Of a stretch of DNA of 6,435 nucleotides, positions 1-6,411 are shown in pieces. Numbering within the stretch: the stretch's first letter is position 1; every line of letters starts with the position of its first letter. Origin of the DNA: Candidatus Omnitrophota bacterium (GTDB taxonomy: Bacteria > Omnitrophota > Gorgyraeia > Zapsychrales > JANLHA01); contig JANLHA010000374.1 of NCBI GenBank assembly GCA_024653845.1, positions 1 through 6,435 on the forward strand. Direction: 5' to 3'. The translations under genes were made by a program, and so were the position numbers. Under the pieces are notes generated by a model. That model ran no database searches, was not told the origin of the DNA, and saw only the letters and a list, made by a program, of their open reading frames with translations.

Positions 1-373
1 CAAAGACCACAAAACTTTCTCCTACCGGGCTGCGTTGAATCATGTCTTTGTCATCATCCCATTTGCGAATAAGGACATTAAAGATCAAGGTCGTAGCCTG
101 GGCCTGTAACTGGGTTGGTTGCGGGAGAGATTCAGGGTCGGTGCTAATCGACAATGCTGAATAAGTATAATCTCCATCCACGATGGTATCAGCCACATTG
201 ACTCCAAGGGCCGTTCCAATTTGAGTGGCCACAGCCTCACGAACAGGACTCTGACGCTCGGGATGGTAGCCGATTGATGATCCTCCATAGCGATCACCGA
301 CATTGCTATACTGTTCTTTTCTGAAGTATAATCGTCCACTGCGATGAATGTACAGATTTTCTATAATATGATT
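1..373 (-). other. Possible HipA/PI-kinase-like fold, cut by window end (residues from about 1660)
   Basis: After IHRSGRLYFRK (1668-1678, candidate ATP-contact Lys K1678) comes REAVATQIGTALGVNVAD (1704-1721). This matches the 'E-x-x-A-x-x-hG-x-x-LGV-x-V-x-D' pattern of HipA-like and phosphatidylinositol-kinase-like folds, with E1705 as a possible Lys partner. Then FNVLIRKWDDD (1757-1767) resembles the catalytic loop, and FVVF at the window edge resembles the strand before the metal-binding Asp. The expected Asn after the loop Asp is not evident (KDM follows), so it may be inactive. The rest of the domain lies outside the window. Confidence 0.35.
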
Positions 374-3300
374 TGTAGCAGTTGTATCAGAAATTTCTAG
401 AGGTTGACGCTGCACTAAGAGGGCAATGGCTGTCTCGCGTAAAATTCCTTCTGGATCGGCCTCTGCAAATGGTGTCCACTCATTTTTAAGTGTCAGTTCT
501 CCGAGGAAACGCCGAAATCCGCTCTCAAAATTTTCTGCCTGTGTCAGGCGTTCCGCTGCCTTTAATAAATTAAAAAATCGATTCAGAGAAATTTCAGGAA
601 ATCCCGCCTGGTTTCCATACCGGACGACCAAGGATTGAAATGTTTCCTCCGGCGTATCGCTCAATAAGGCAACCACATAGAAAAAAATCTGGCGAGGAAC
701 TGTCATCTCGAATTCCAGAGTTTCCTGAGAAAAAAAACCTCCCGTAAAGGCGCGATATTCCTCGAGGAGATAGAGGGCTTCTCCCCAACGCCCTAATCGT
801 ATGAGACTCGCCAACATGGCTTTCAGTTGGTTGTTATCTCGATATTGAAGATGCATCTTTCGAAAAAGCAAATCCTCAAGTTCTGATTCAGACAGGGGGT
901 GATTGAATGTTTCCCAGTGATTCCAGACCATCATGCTTGTTCTGTAAACTCTTTCAGGCACCCTCCCTTTTTCATCGACGATCCTTTCTAGTTGATCTTT
1001 CACTTCGACAGAAATTTTATGGGTAATAGGATTTTGCTGATGCAATCTCTGGATTTCGCTGGTTAATGTCTTTCGCCCTTTGGGAGGTGACGGGTCATCG
1101 TTAGAAAGACCAAACAGAACGTTCTGAAGCACCCCGCGCAAAAGATTATGATGAGTAGGGTCATGGGTTTCCAGAAACTCTTGGACCATTTTGGTAATGA
1201 GGGAACCCTGATCTTGCTCGTGAGTGTCAATCCGGCCGATTCTTCGGGAGCCTATAAAAATATCAACGTACCCTTCTTTCCTGTCTTGTGGATACCAGCC
1301 TAGCACCAAGCGTAATCGTTGATCCTCAGGAACAGCGGGACTGGCGGCATACTCCATCAATTCATGAAAATAGGCAATGGCTCGAAATTGTTGGTTGGGA
1401 TGAAAGGCGAGATCCTGATAAAGCGCTACGATTCCTTCGTCGTAGGACGCATAACCTTCCAAATCTCCCACAGGTCTGCCATTGACGGGCATTAAGATAT
1501 GGAGTTGAGGAGCCTGAGGCAGAGTGAGGGCATGGGTGGCCAATTGTTGAACGATCTCTTTAAGTTGACGTCTTCTCTCATAATCAATAGCTTCTTGTCT
1601 CTCGATCAGTTCATTCAACGTGTTCTTCAAATCTTGGTCACTAAGGATTGCCCCACGTTCCACCGGCCGCGTTTCGACATCTGTCTCGCCAACTACTCCT
1701 TCCTGTTCAACTTTCAAAATCATCCGTCCATCCGCCTGTCGCTCAACCATGTCCCGCCCGTCGGGCCCCTTTTTCACCCACGCGCGTTTGCCGATTTGGG
1801 GAGCGCCCATAGGTGGGGCAACGCGAGGTTTTTCTGCCTCGCCCGTAACATCCCACTGGGTCTCATGTTCCCAAAGCTTAAGAAGAATTCGATAAGCACG
1901 TTGGGCACGTTCTTTAATTCTTCTTTCTTGAGTAGCCTTTGCCCTTGCATCATTTTCAACTTTAGCCAGCAATTTTTCAGCACCTGCAAATAAAGCATTA
2001 AATTCATTTTGATTAATCATGGATAGACGTTGGAGGGCTCCTTCATAGTTTCCTTGTTCAATTTGTGATAGCATCTGCTCGTAGGCCGGCATTTCTATGG
2101 CTGTTAAGGCCACAAGTGACCAAAAGTAAGATACTAATTCTTTTTTATTAGAGGAACCTTGTTCAATCCAATTTCCGATACTATTCCAGGGGTTTTCTGC
2201 ATGAATGATTTGATGCAGGTAAGCTAGGCTTTCGTTTAAGCTATCAGATTTTTTCGCATAAATTTTGGCAAGCAGTTGGACCTGGCGAGTGAGCTTTTCT
2301 CCTCGAGCATGTACATCAAGTTGAGCAAATAATGCTCCAAACGCCTTACGCATTCGTTTCTGGTGATCACCTTCATGGATTCTTGTGGATTTTTTACTCG
2401 AGACGATTCTTGCTTGAGGAGTAAGATTTCCCCAACTGACCCTCATAAAACCATAACTTATTCGTCGTATAGGATCTATTGAGGCTCCCGATATTACTTT
2501 TGCAATTTTTTTTGCATATATTTCTTCTGATCTTTGAAATCCTTCTTCAAAAACAATAGAATAGGATCCGTCATGAATAGCGTGCCCTTGAACGGAATGA
2601 TCAGAAGTCGTAATCACTTCTCCTTCATGGATAGTATTGCCGTCTTGGTCTCTTTCTGTTTTCTTCACCTGAGCTAGAATTATTCCCCGAGATGTCTTAA
2701 AAAGACCCAAGTTACCATTAGCCATAATGGCATAGCCATAAGGACGGACAATTACGTCTGTCATATAAACAAAATAATCTGTTTCAGGTTTTGTGGCTGG
2801 AACATCATCTTTGTATCTAAATTTGAGATATGTTCTAAAAATTTGTTCGGCTTTTCCTAGGAAAGAATCAAATTGTTGGGGGGAAACTTTTGAGTCAAGG
2901 ATCCGTTTCATCAAATCTCCCAATACAGGGATGATGTCTGGCTTAAATTCCACTTTCAAAATTTCACTTTCCAAAGCGCCCGGAACAGGAATCCTTAAAA
3001 GGGCAGAGTCCGAAGACCCTGGAGCCCAGGCATATGTTTGGTTGTATCTTTCATAAGCAGTTCGGGAGCTAAGAAGATCAAAACGATCCTGGTTTAACTT
3101 CCGTCCATATAAAATGAAAGATATAACACCATTACTGTCTTCGGCATGAAAGACAGCATACCCTGAAGTAAAAATATTTTGGTTCAATTGAGCAAGGATT
3201 TCTTTTAGCTTCGCCGTCTGCTTGTCCTCAGCAAGGGCGTTGATTTGTTTATTATATGCAGGCGTCAATTTTTTATTAAGGATCTGTAGTGCCTGGGCAT

Positions 3301-5350
3301 GATTGGCTCCACTTAACAAAGTGAAAAACTCTCGTTCCATGCTTTGAATCGTATCTTGTTGAACAAGAGGAGCACTTAGAGGTGCTGGTTTCGCGGCAGG
3401 CCCTGGAGCAGGTTGATCGTCTCGAGTGAGCCCGGCCCATAACCCCAAAGCAAGCGCACCTGCAGCTACGCCAATCACCCATCGCCGGGGGGTGTGGGCA
3501 GTTGAGCCTTTGGCCCTGGCTGAGGAAACATCCGCTTGAGCTGGCGCCGTCGGTGCACCTCCTTGCCCCGTTTTTTTCTTTGTTTTCTTTGCGGCGCCAA
3601 TGATTCCTGCGACAAACTCACCATCTCGCACTTCAAAATTCCCTTGCTCCAAGGATTGTTTTGTTTGTCTTAGTGCGACTTTTGCTGCTTCGATTCCTTC
3701 TAGTAAAGAGTTAGCCCCTTCCATGGCTTCTCCGACCAAGGTTGCGTATTGATGAGCGGTTTCAACGTCTAATCTTTTTCTTGATGCGCTCCCTTCTTGC
3801 TGAATTTCTAACTCCAATAGCGTGACTTCAACGACTTCATGAAGAAGATCAGCCAAAACTTCTTGGGTTATATTTTGAAGCCGATGGCGCGGAATTAAAA
3901 TTTTCAATTGTCCTCGGTATTGAACAATCAAAGCCCCTAAAGCATGATCTTCGTCAGCTAACCGCCGTTCCCGTTCAGCAGTCACAATGACTCGATCAGC
4001 AAAAGTCTGAACAGTAGTATCGGTTAACCCCATAAGCCGCAATTGATCCAGGGCATTTACAACCAAATCACGATCTCCTGCTTCTTGACGACGCTCCATG
4101 TCATCAAAAAGAGTATCCCAATCATTCCCGTAATCTCGCGCAACGACTCGGCCTAGAATATCACTCATCCGTTGAAAAACAGGATTAACAGTGCTCGAAA
4201 CAACGGCATACCGTCGATCGTTTTCAATAGATCCCGGGGGAATTGCTACCTCGTCTCCTTGGGTGAGTTCTGTAAATACGGTGTCTGTGGCTAAGAGTGT
4301 GGCATTGACTCCGCCCGAGAAATATTTTCGTGGGATCATTTGTTGTGTGGCTGGATCAACTTCTTCTTTGATGTAGTTATAAACGCCTTTTTTGAAAGCC
4401 TTCAGATATTGGTCGTAAATCTGTTCTTTGACTTTCGGGTCATCCAAATCAACGCCGTTAACCTTGTTTTGATCCGCATAAACTTTCCCAATCAAGCTTT
4501 CTCGAAGATGTCGTTTGTACCACGTGGCCAGAATCATCGAGTGAAAAATTTGTCTTAATGCGGAAAAATTTTTTCCTGAATTCACTTCGCGCTCAAGTTC
4601 AGGAATGATGATTTCGCGAATGATCGAGGAATTGATGTCGCTCGTATCTTGGGCATGGACTTGCTGATGAGCCAGAGCCAAGTAATCTTTTTCCAGCATC
4701 ACTTCCAATTTTTGCTCCACGACAAAGGCTTGATTTTCTTTCGTATAAACAACCGCTTTTTCAGGAACAATCCAAACCTTGTTAAAGGTATTCATAGGGA
4801 TTGTTGTTGTTCCATATTGTTCTTTGGCTTTGCGATAAATTTTTCCCCAGAATTTTTTCCCTAAGTCTTTTTCGGGATAGATGAGTGAGGCCGTAATTTG
4901 TTTGAGAAGGTAATCTTGGGCAAGGAGGTCTCGTCCCATTTCCGTTTGGCCAAACTCTTCAGGAATAATGCGATCTTTTTCATAAGGGGAAAGATTGACC
5001 CAAAGATTTTTTTCAGGGATGGTTAAAGCGGCTAAAAAATATCGGATCAGCTTAGATGATTCTTTTTGAAGATTTTCTCCATCTACCCCCTTTTCTCCGC
5101 GATCTATAATGAAATCAAATTGGAAAGGATTTTCAGGAAAAATTTTGATCCCCTTAAGGAGGAGTGGTTCGAAAACAGGGCTTAAGAAAACCATTTTGCC
5201 TGGCTGAGGTAAATTAAAAGAAGAAAATGCTGTTTGGGCATAGGCTGGAGGCAGAATGGTAGTACTCAAGAATGCCATAAGTATTTGCCCAGCAAAAATT
5301 TGTCGAAGACAAAAAATGCGGCTTTTAAAAATATATTTTATAATATTCAT
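1..5350 (-). CDS. Giant exported multidomain protein, Omnitrophota-type (partial, C-terminus beyond window)
   Basis: One uninterrupted frame of 1,783 codons with no stop, running off the window at base 1. The ATG at 5350 is chosen because an in-frame TAA lies three codons upstream (5357-5359), and because a basic n-region plus hydrophobic core follow. The next Met (residue 25) would remove the basic n-region. Order by residue: signal peptide 1-38; N-terminal module about 50-350; helical HExxE module about 457-565; Pro/Ala/Lys linker with a hydrophobic helix at 624-641; mixed alpha/beta region about 665-985; HEGDH at 992-996; charged helix about 1117-1165; second HExxE module about 1281-1345; TPR-like helices about 1465-1620; possible kinase-like fold from about 1660. 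The only Cys I find is C14, inside the signal peptide. No clear Shine-Dalgarno precedes the ATG. Family resemblance to giant Omnitrophota proteins is from memory. The biochemical function is unknown; a surface-exposed or secreted role is inferred from the signal peptide and lack of Cys. Confidence 0.9.
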   Translation of the reverse strand, partial: MNIIKYIFKSRIFCLRQIFAGQILMAFLSTTILPPAYAQTAFSSFNLPQPGKMVFLSPVFEPLLLKGIKIFPENPFQFDFIIDRGEKGVDGENLQKESSKLIRYFLAALTIPEKNLWVNLSPYEKDRIIPEEFGQTEMGRDLLAQDYLLKQITASLIYPEKDLGKKFWGKIYRKAKEQYGTTTIPMNTFNKVWIVPEKAVVYTKENQAFVVEQKLEVMLEKDYLALAHQQVHAQDTSDINSSIIREIIIPELEREVNSGKNFSALRQIFHSMILATWYKRHLRESLIGKVYADQNKVNGVDLDDPKVKEQIYDQYLKAFKKGVYNYIKEEVDPATQQMIPRKYFSGGVNATLLATDTVFTELTQGDEVAIPPGSIENDRRYAVVSSTVNPVFQRMSDILGRVVARDYGNDWDTLFDDMERRQEAGDRDLVVNALDQLRLMGLTDTTVQTFADRVIVTAERERRLADEDHALGALIVQYRGQLKILIPRHRLQNITQEVLADLLHEVVEVTLLELEIQQEGSASRKRLDVETAHQYATLVGEAMEGANSLLEGIEAAKVALRQTKQSLEQGNFEVRDGEFVAGIIGAAKKTKKKTGQGGAPTAPAQADVSSARAKGSTAHTPRRWVIGVAAGALALGLWAGLTRDDQPAPGPAAKPAPLSAPLVQQDTIQSMEREFFTLLSGANHAQALQILNKKLTPAYNKQINALAEDKQTAKLKEILAQLNQNIFTSGYAVFHAEDSNGVISFILYGRKLNQDRFDLLSSRTAYERYNQTYAWAPGSSDSALLRIPVPGALESEILKVEFKPDIIPVLGDLMKRILDSKVSPQQFDSFLGKAEQIFRTYLKFRYKDDVPATKPETDYFVYMTDVIVRPYGYAIMANGNLGLFKTSRGIILAQVKKTERDQDGNTIHEGEVITTSDHSVQGHAIHDGSYSIVFEEGFQRSEEIYAKKIAKVISGASIDPIRRISYGFMRVSWGNLTPQARIVSSKKSTRIHEGDHQKRMRKAFGALFAQLDVHARGEKLTRQVQLLAKIYAKKSDSLNESLAYLHQIIHAENPWNSIGNWIEQGSSNKKELVSYFWSLVALTAIEMPAYEQMLSQIEQGNYEGALQRLSMINQNEFNALFAGAEKLLAKVENDARAKATQERRIKERAQRAYRILLKLWEHETQWDVTGEAEKPRVAPPMGAPQIGKRAWVKKGPDGRDMVERQADGRMILKVEQEGVVGETDVETRPVERGAILSDQDLKNTLNELIERQEAIDYERRRQLKEIVQQLATHALTLPQAPQLHILMPVNGRPVGDLEGYASYDEGIVALYQDLAFHPNQQFRAIAYFHELMEYAASPAVPEDQRLRLVLGWYPQDRKEGYVDIFIGSRRIGRIDTHEQDQGSLITKMVQEFLETHDPTHHNLLRGVLQNVLFGLSNDDPSPPKGRKTLTSEIQRLHQQNPITHKISVEVKDQLERIVDEKGRVPERVYRTSMMVWNHWETFNHPLSESELEDLLFRKMHLQYRDNNQLKAMLASLIRLGRWGEALYLLEEYRAFTGGFFSQETLEFEMTVPRQIFFYVVALLSDTPEETFQSLVVRYGNQAGFPEISLNRFFNLLKAAERLTQAENFESGFRRFLGELTLKNEWTPFAEADPEGILRETAIALLVQRQPLEISDTTATNHIIENLYIHRSGRLYFRKEQYSNVGDRYGGSSIGYHPERQSPVREAVATQIGTALGVNVADTIVDGDYTYSALSISTDPESLPQPTQLQAQATTLIFNVLIRKWDDDKDMIQRSPVGESFVVF
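491..958 (-). other. TPR-like helical stretch (residues about 1465-1620)
   Basis: A run of predicted amphipathic helices includes SLIRLGRWGEALYLLEEYRA (1515-1534), which has the small-residue and Ala spacing of a tetratricopeptide helix pair. A similar single motif occurs at 1100-1109. There are not enough consecutive motifs to call a TPR array. Helical repeats of this kind usually serve protein-protein contacts. Confidence 0.35.
1316..1510 (-). other. HExxE module B, degenerate zincin-like (residues about 1281-1345)
   Basis: A strand (LHILMPVNG, 1283-1291) is followed by GYASYDEGIVALYQDL (1299-1314), then a helix carrying AYFHELMEYAA (1326-1336). The order 'Gly-Tyr ... I-x-L ... helix with HE' is what precedes the active-site helix in many metallopeptidases, where an edge strand is followed by HExxH. 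Here the second His is Glu (H1329, E1330, E1333). It may be an inactive relative or a different metal site. It resembles module A in the same protein. Confidence 0.35.
1646..2002 (-). other. Charged helix followed by GC-rich linker (residues 1117-1235)
   Basis: Residues 1117-1165 are rich in Ala, Glu, Lys and Arg with heptad-like hydrophobics, so they form a probable long helix or coiled coil. It follows a TPR-like GNYEGALQRL (1100-1109). Residues 1170-1235 are Pro/Gly/Asp-rich and encoded by visibly GC-richer DNA (about 1646-1850) than the AT-rich stretch before it (about 2100-2800). This looks like a flexible connector between two structured parts. Confidence 0.5.
2066..2398 (-). other. HExxH-bearing segment with downstream Glu helix (residues about 985-1095)
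   Basis: HEGDH lies at 992-996 after a strand-rich region. A long helix follows, and the downstream helix ALTAIEMPAYEQM has E1086 about 90 residues on. HExxH plus a later Glu in an E-x-x-A-Y context is the ligand layout of gluzincin metallopeptidases. Against this, the two middle residues are Gly-Asp, not the usual uncharged hydrophobics, and the flanks are polar. It is either a divergent zinc site or coincidence. Confidence 0.25.
2396..3358 (-). other. Central mixed alpha/beta region of the giant protein (residues about 665-985), unrecognised
   Basis: A helical start (665-725) is followed by strand-rich segments: SGYAVFHAEDSNGVISFILYG at 729-749, the stretch around TDVIVRPYGYAIM (864-876), and beta-hairpin-like turns near DQDGN (901-905) and HDGSYSIVF (926-934). 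I do not recognise a family. The alternation of strands and Gly/Asn/Asp turns suggests a beta-sheet domain that leads directly into the HExxH segment. Confidence 0.4.
3371..3598 (-). other. Low-complexity linker with embedded hydrophobic helix (residues 585-660)
   Basis: A Lys cluster (588-593) and a Gly/Ala/Pro/Gln-rich stretch lead to Arg622-Arg623. An 18-residue hydrophobic segment follows (624-641, starting WVIGVAAGALALG). Asp-Asp and a Pro/Ala-rich stretch (647-661) come after it. The hydrophobic segment is long enough to span a membrane. GC content rises locally because of the Pro/Ala/Gly codons. The segment separates the N-terminal modules from the rest and looks like a junction between two units. 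Confidence 0.6.
3656..3982 (-). other. Helical HExxE module A (residues about 457-565)
   Basis: A strand-like ALIVQY plus LKILIP segment (473-487) precedes a helix holding HEVVE (504-508). An Ala-His in TAHQYA (H533) follows in the next helix, then an amphipathic helix to about 565. The layout (edge strand, HE-helix, later His) resembles the core of zincin metalloproteases, but the second His of HExxH is replaced by Glu. H504, E508 and H533 could still form a metal site. Activity is unknown. The fold suggestion is inference from pattern only. Confidence 0.35.
4301..5203 (-). other. N-terminal module recurrent in giant Omnitrophota proteins (residues about 50-350)
   Basis: This is a mostly alpha-helical segment placed directly after the signal peptide. 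Landmarks are FEPLLLKGIKIFPENPF (60-76), NLSPYEKDRIIPE (119-131), EMGRDLLAQDYLLKQITASL (137-156), NTFNKVWIVPEKAVVY (187-202), ATWYKRHLRESL (275-286) and PRKYFSGGV (340-348). I recall closely similar strings at the same place in many large Omnitrophota proteins. I know no function or named domain for it. Its fixed position after the signal peptide suggests a sorting, folding or anchoring role, which is inference only. Confidence 0.6.
5237..5350 (-). other. Signal peptide of the giant protein (residues 1-38)
   Basis: The n-region carries K5, K9, R11 and R16. A hydrophobic stretch (about residues 18-34) leads to Pro-Pro-Ala-Tyr-Ala followed by Gln39, a good signal-peptidase I site (Ala at -3 and -1). 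There is no lipobox Cys at the cut, so a lipoprotein is unlikely. The n-region is long, as often seen in large exported proteins. Export through Sec is inferred. Confidence 0.8.
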
Positions 5351-5360
5351 AACTACTTAG

Positions 5361-5390
5361 AGTATATGATATTTAAGGGGGAATAGGCAA
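5361..5390 (-). promoter_or_regulatory. Candidate sigma-70-type promoter for the giant gene
   Basis: On the minus strand, TTGCCT (5385-5390, 4 of 6 matches to TTGACA) is followed after 18 bases by TATACT (5361-5366, 5 of 6 matches to TATAAT). Initiation about 7 bases downstream of the -10 would fall near 5354, leaving only about 4-5 bases before the ATG at 5350. That agrees with the absence of a Shine-Dalgarno sequence there and would give an essentially leaderless mRNA. The 44-bp gap (5351-5394) is too short to exclude plain read-through from moaA. Chance matches of this quality are common in AT-rich DNA. Confidence 0.3.
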
Positions 5391-5394
5391 GGGG

Positions 5395-6411
5395 CTACCC
5401 CCCAATTTGATACATTTCAACTTTTTGGGGGTTTTCTTTGAGGGAACGGAAAAGAGCGCGATTTTCGGAGTATTTGTCGGCACGTTTTTGCCAGACGTTT
5501 TTGATCACGGTGATCAGTTCTTCATCGGTGGCACCGCTGCGCAAAGGTGTGCGCAAATCGGTTCCTTTGGTGGCAAAAAGACAAGTGTAGATTTTTCCAT
5601 CTGTCGACAGACGGGCCCGGGTGCATGTCCCGCAAAAGGGTTGAGAGACGGATGAAATGAATCCCACCTCCCCTGTTCCATCTGCAAACGCATAGCGTTC
5701 GGCCACTTCGCCAAAATAATTTGCCCCTAAAGGCTTGATGGGATATTTTTCGTTGATGATCTTGAGGATTTCTCGACTAGGAACCACCTCTTTAGATTCC
5801 CAGTGATTGCAGTTTCCCACGTCCATGTATTCGATGAATCGCAAGATGTGTCCACTGCCTTTAAAATACTTGACCAGATCAAGGATGGCATGGTCATTAA
5901 TTCCACGCTGAAGCACGACATTGAATTTAATGCTCTCAAATCCCGCATCTTCCGCTGTGGTGATACCTTTTAAAACTTCAAATAAATTCCCTCGTCTCCC
6001 CGACATTTGCTGAAAGGTTTTTTCATCGAGCGCATCCAGGCTGACTGTAAGTCTTCGGAGTCCTGCATCTTTGAGAGATTGTGCTTGTTTGGATAATAAG
6101 GCCCCATTGGTCGTCAAAGCAAGGTCTTCCATTCCTGGAATTTTATTAAGATCGCGGATCAATTCTGGCAATTGTGGTCGAAGGAGCGGTTCGCCACCGG
6201 TAAGTCGTACTTTGGTGACACCCAATCTGACAAACAATTTGGTCAAGCGCAAGATTTCGCCGAAGCTCAGCCATTGAGATTTTTTAAGAAAAGTATAACT
6301 TTTTCCCTCTTCTTCTGGCATGCAATAGGTGCAACGAAAATTGCAGCGGTCAATGACCGAAATGCGAAGGTCATGGAGAGGTCGGTTGAAAGAATCGGTG
6401 ATGGGGTGCAT
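5395..6411 (-). CDS. moaA: GTP 3',8-cyclase MoaA (radical SAM, molybdenum cofactor biosynthesis)
   Basis: Complete 338-residue protein, close to the usual MoaA length. MoaA converts GTP to 3',8-cyclo-7,8-dihydro-GTP, the first step of molybdopterin synthesis, in the cytoplasm. The N-terminal radical-SAM cluster CxxxCxxC is C23, C27 and C30, after the typical LRISVIDRC context. GGEP (72-75) is the SAM-binding motif, and TTNG (100-103) and SLDALD (124-129) are also family-typical. The second, substrate-binding 4Fe-4S cluster is C260, C263 and C277 (CxxC-x13-C), with the Arg-rich CTRARLS segment. The chain ends in Gly-Gly, the C-terminal tail that MoaA needs for activity. All key residues are present, so it should be active. 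The ATG at 6411 puts the first cluster Cys at the family-typical distance from the N-terminus. No other moa genes are visible here. The giant gene follows 44 bp downstream on the same strand. Confidence 0.97.
   Translation of the reverse strand: MHPITDSFNRPLHDLRISVIDRCNFRCTYCMPEEEGKSYTFLKKSQWLSFGEILRLTKLFVRLGVTKVRLTGGEPLLRPQLPELIRDLNKIPGMEDLALTTNGALLSKQAQSLKDAGLRRLTVSLDALDEKTFQQMSGRRGNLFEVLKGITTAEDAGFESIKFNVVLQRGINDHAILDLVKYFKGSGHILRFIEYMDVGNCNHWESKEVVPSREILKIINEKYPIKPLGANYFGEVAERYAFADGTGEVGFISSVSQPFCGTCTRARLSTDGKIYTCLFATKGTDLRTPLRSGATDEELITVIKNVWQKRADKYSENRALFRSLKENPQKVEMYQIGG

Noticed and set aside
1499..1993. A 164-codon plus-strand open frame
   Set aside because: It lies wholly antisense to the continuous minus-strand giant frame, has no recognisable motif, and its composition is that of a reverse-strand shadow. 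The other short frames opposite or out of phase with the two genes were dropped for the same reason.
2636..2650. EF-hand or dockerin-like calcium loop at DQDGN (residues 901-905)
   Set aside because: The Gly at loop position 6, the hydrophobic at position 8 and the Glu at position 12 are missing. It reads better as a beta-hairpin turn.
3550..3569. Perfect Shine-Dalgarno-like AAGGAGGTG on the minus strand inside the giant frame, suggesting an internal start
   Set aside because: No ATG, GTG or TTG in frame lies at a usable distance downstream. The bases simply encode Gln-Gly-Gly-Ala in the linker.
3276..3577. A7 run on the minus strand (3571-3577) as a programmed frameshift site leading into a -1 frame that stays open to 3276
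   Set aside because: The run is not in the phase of a canonical X-XXY-YYZ slippery heptamer, and the -1 product is Cys/Arg-rich with no domain-like character. The zero frame continues with sensible protein.
5374..5403. G-run/C-run hairpin around the moaA stop codon as a terminator
   Set aside because: On the minus strand GGGG-TAG-CCCC could form a four-pair stem with a three-base loop, or the G-run could pair with a C-run further on. Neither is followed by a T-tract, so a Rho-independent terminator is not supported.
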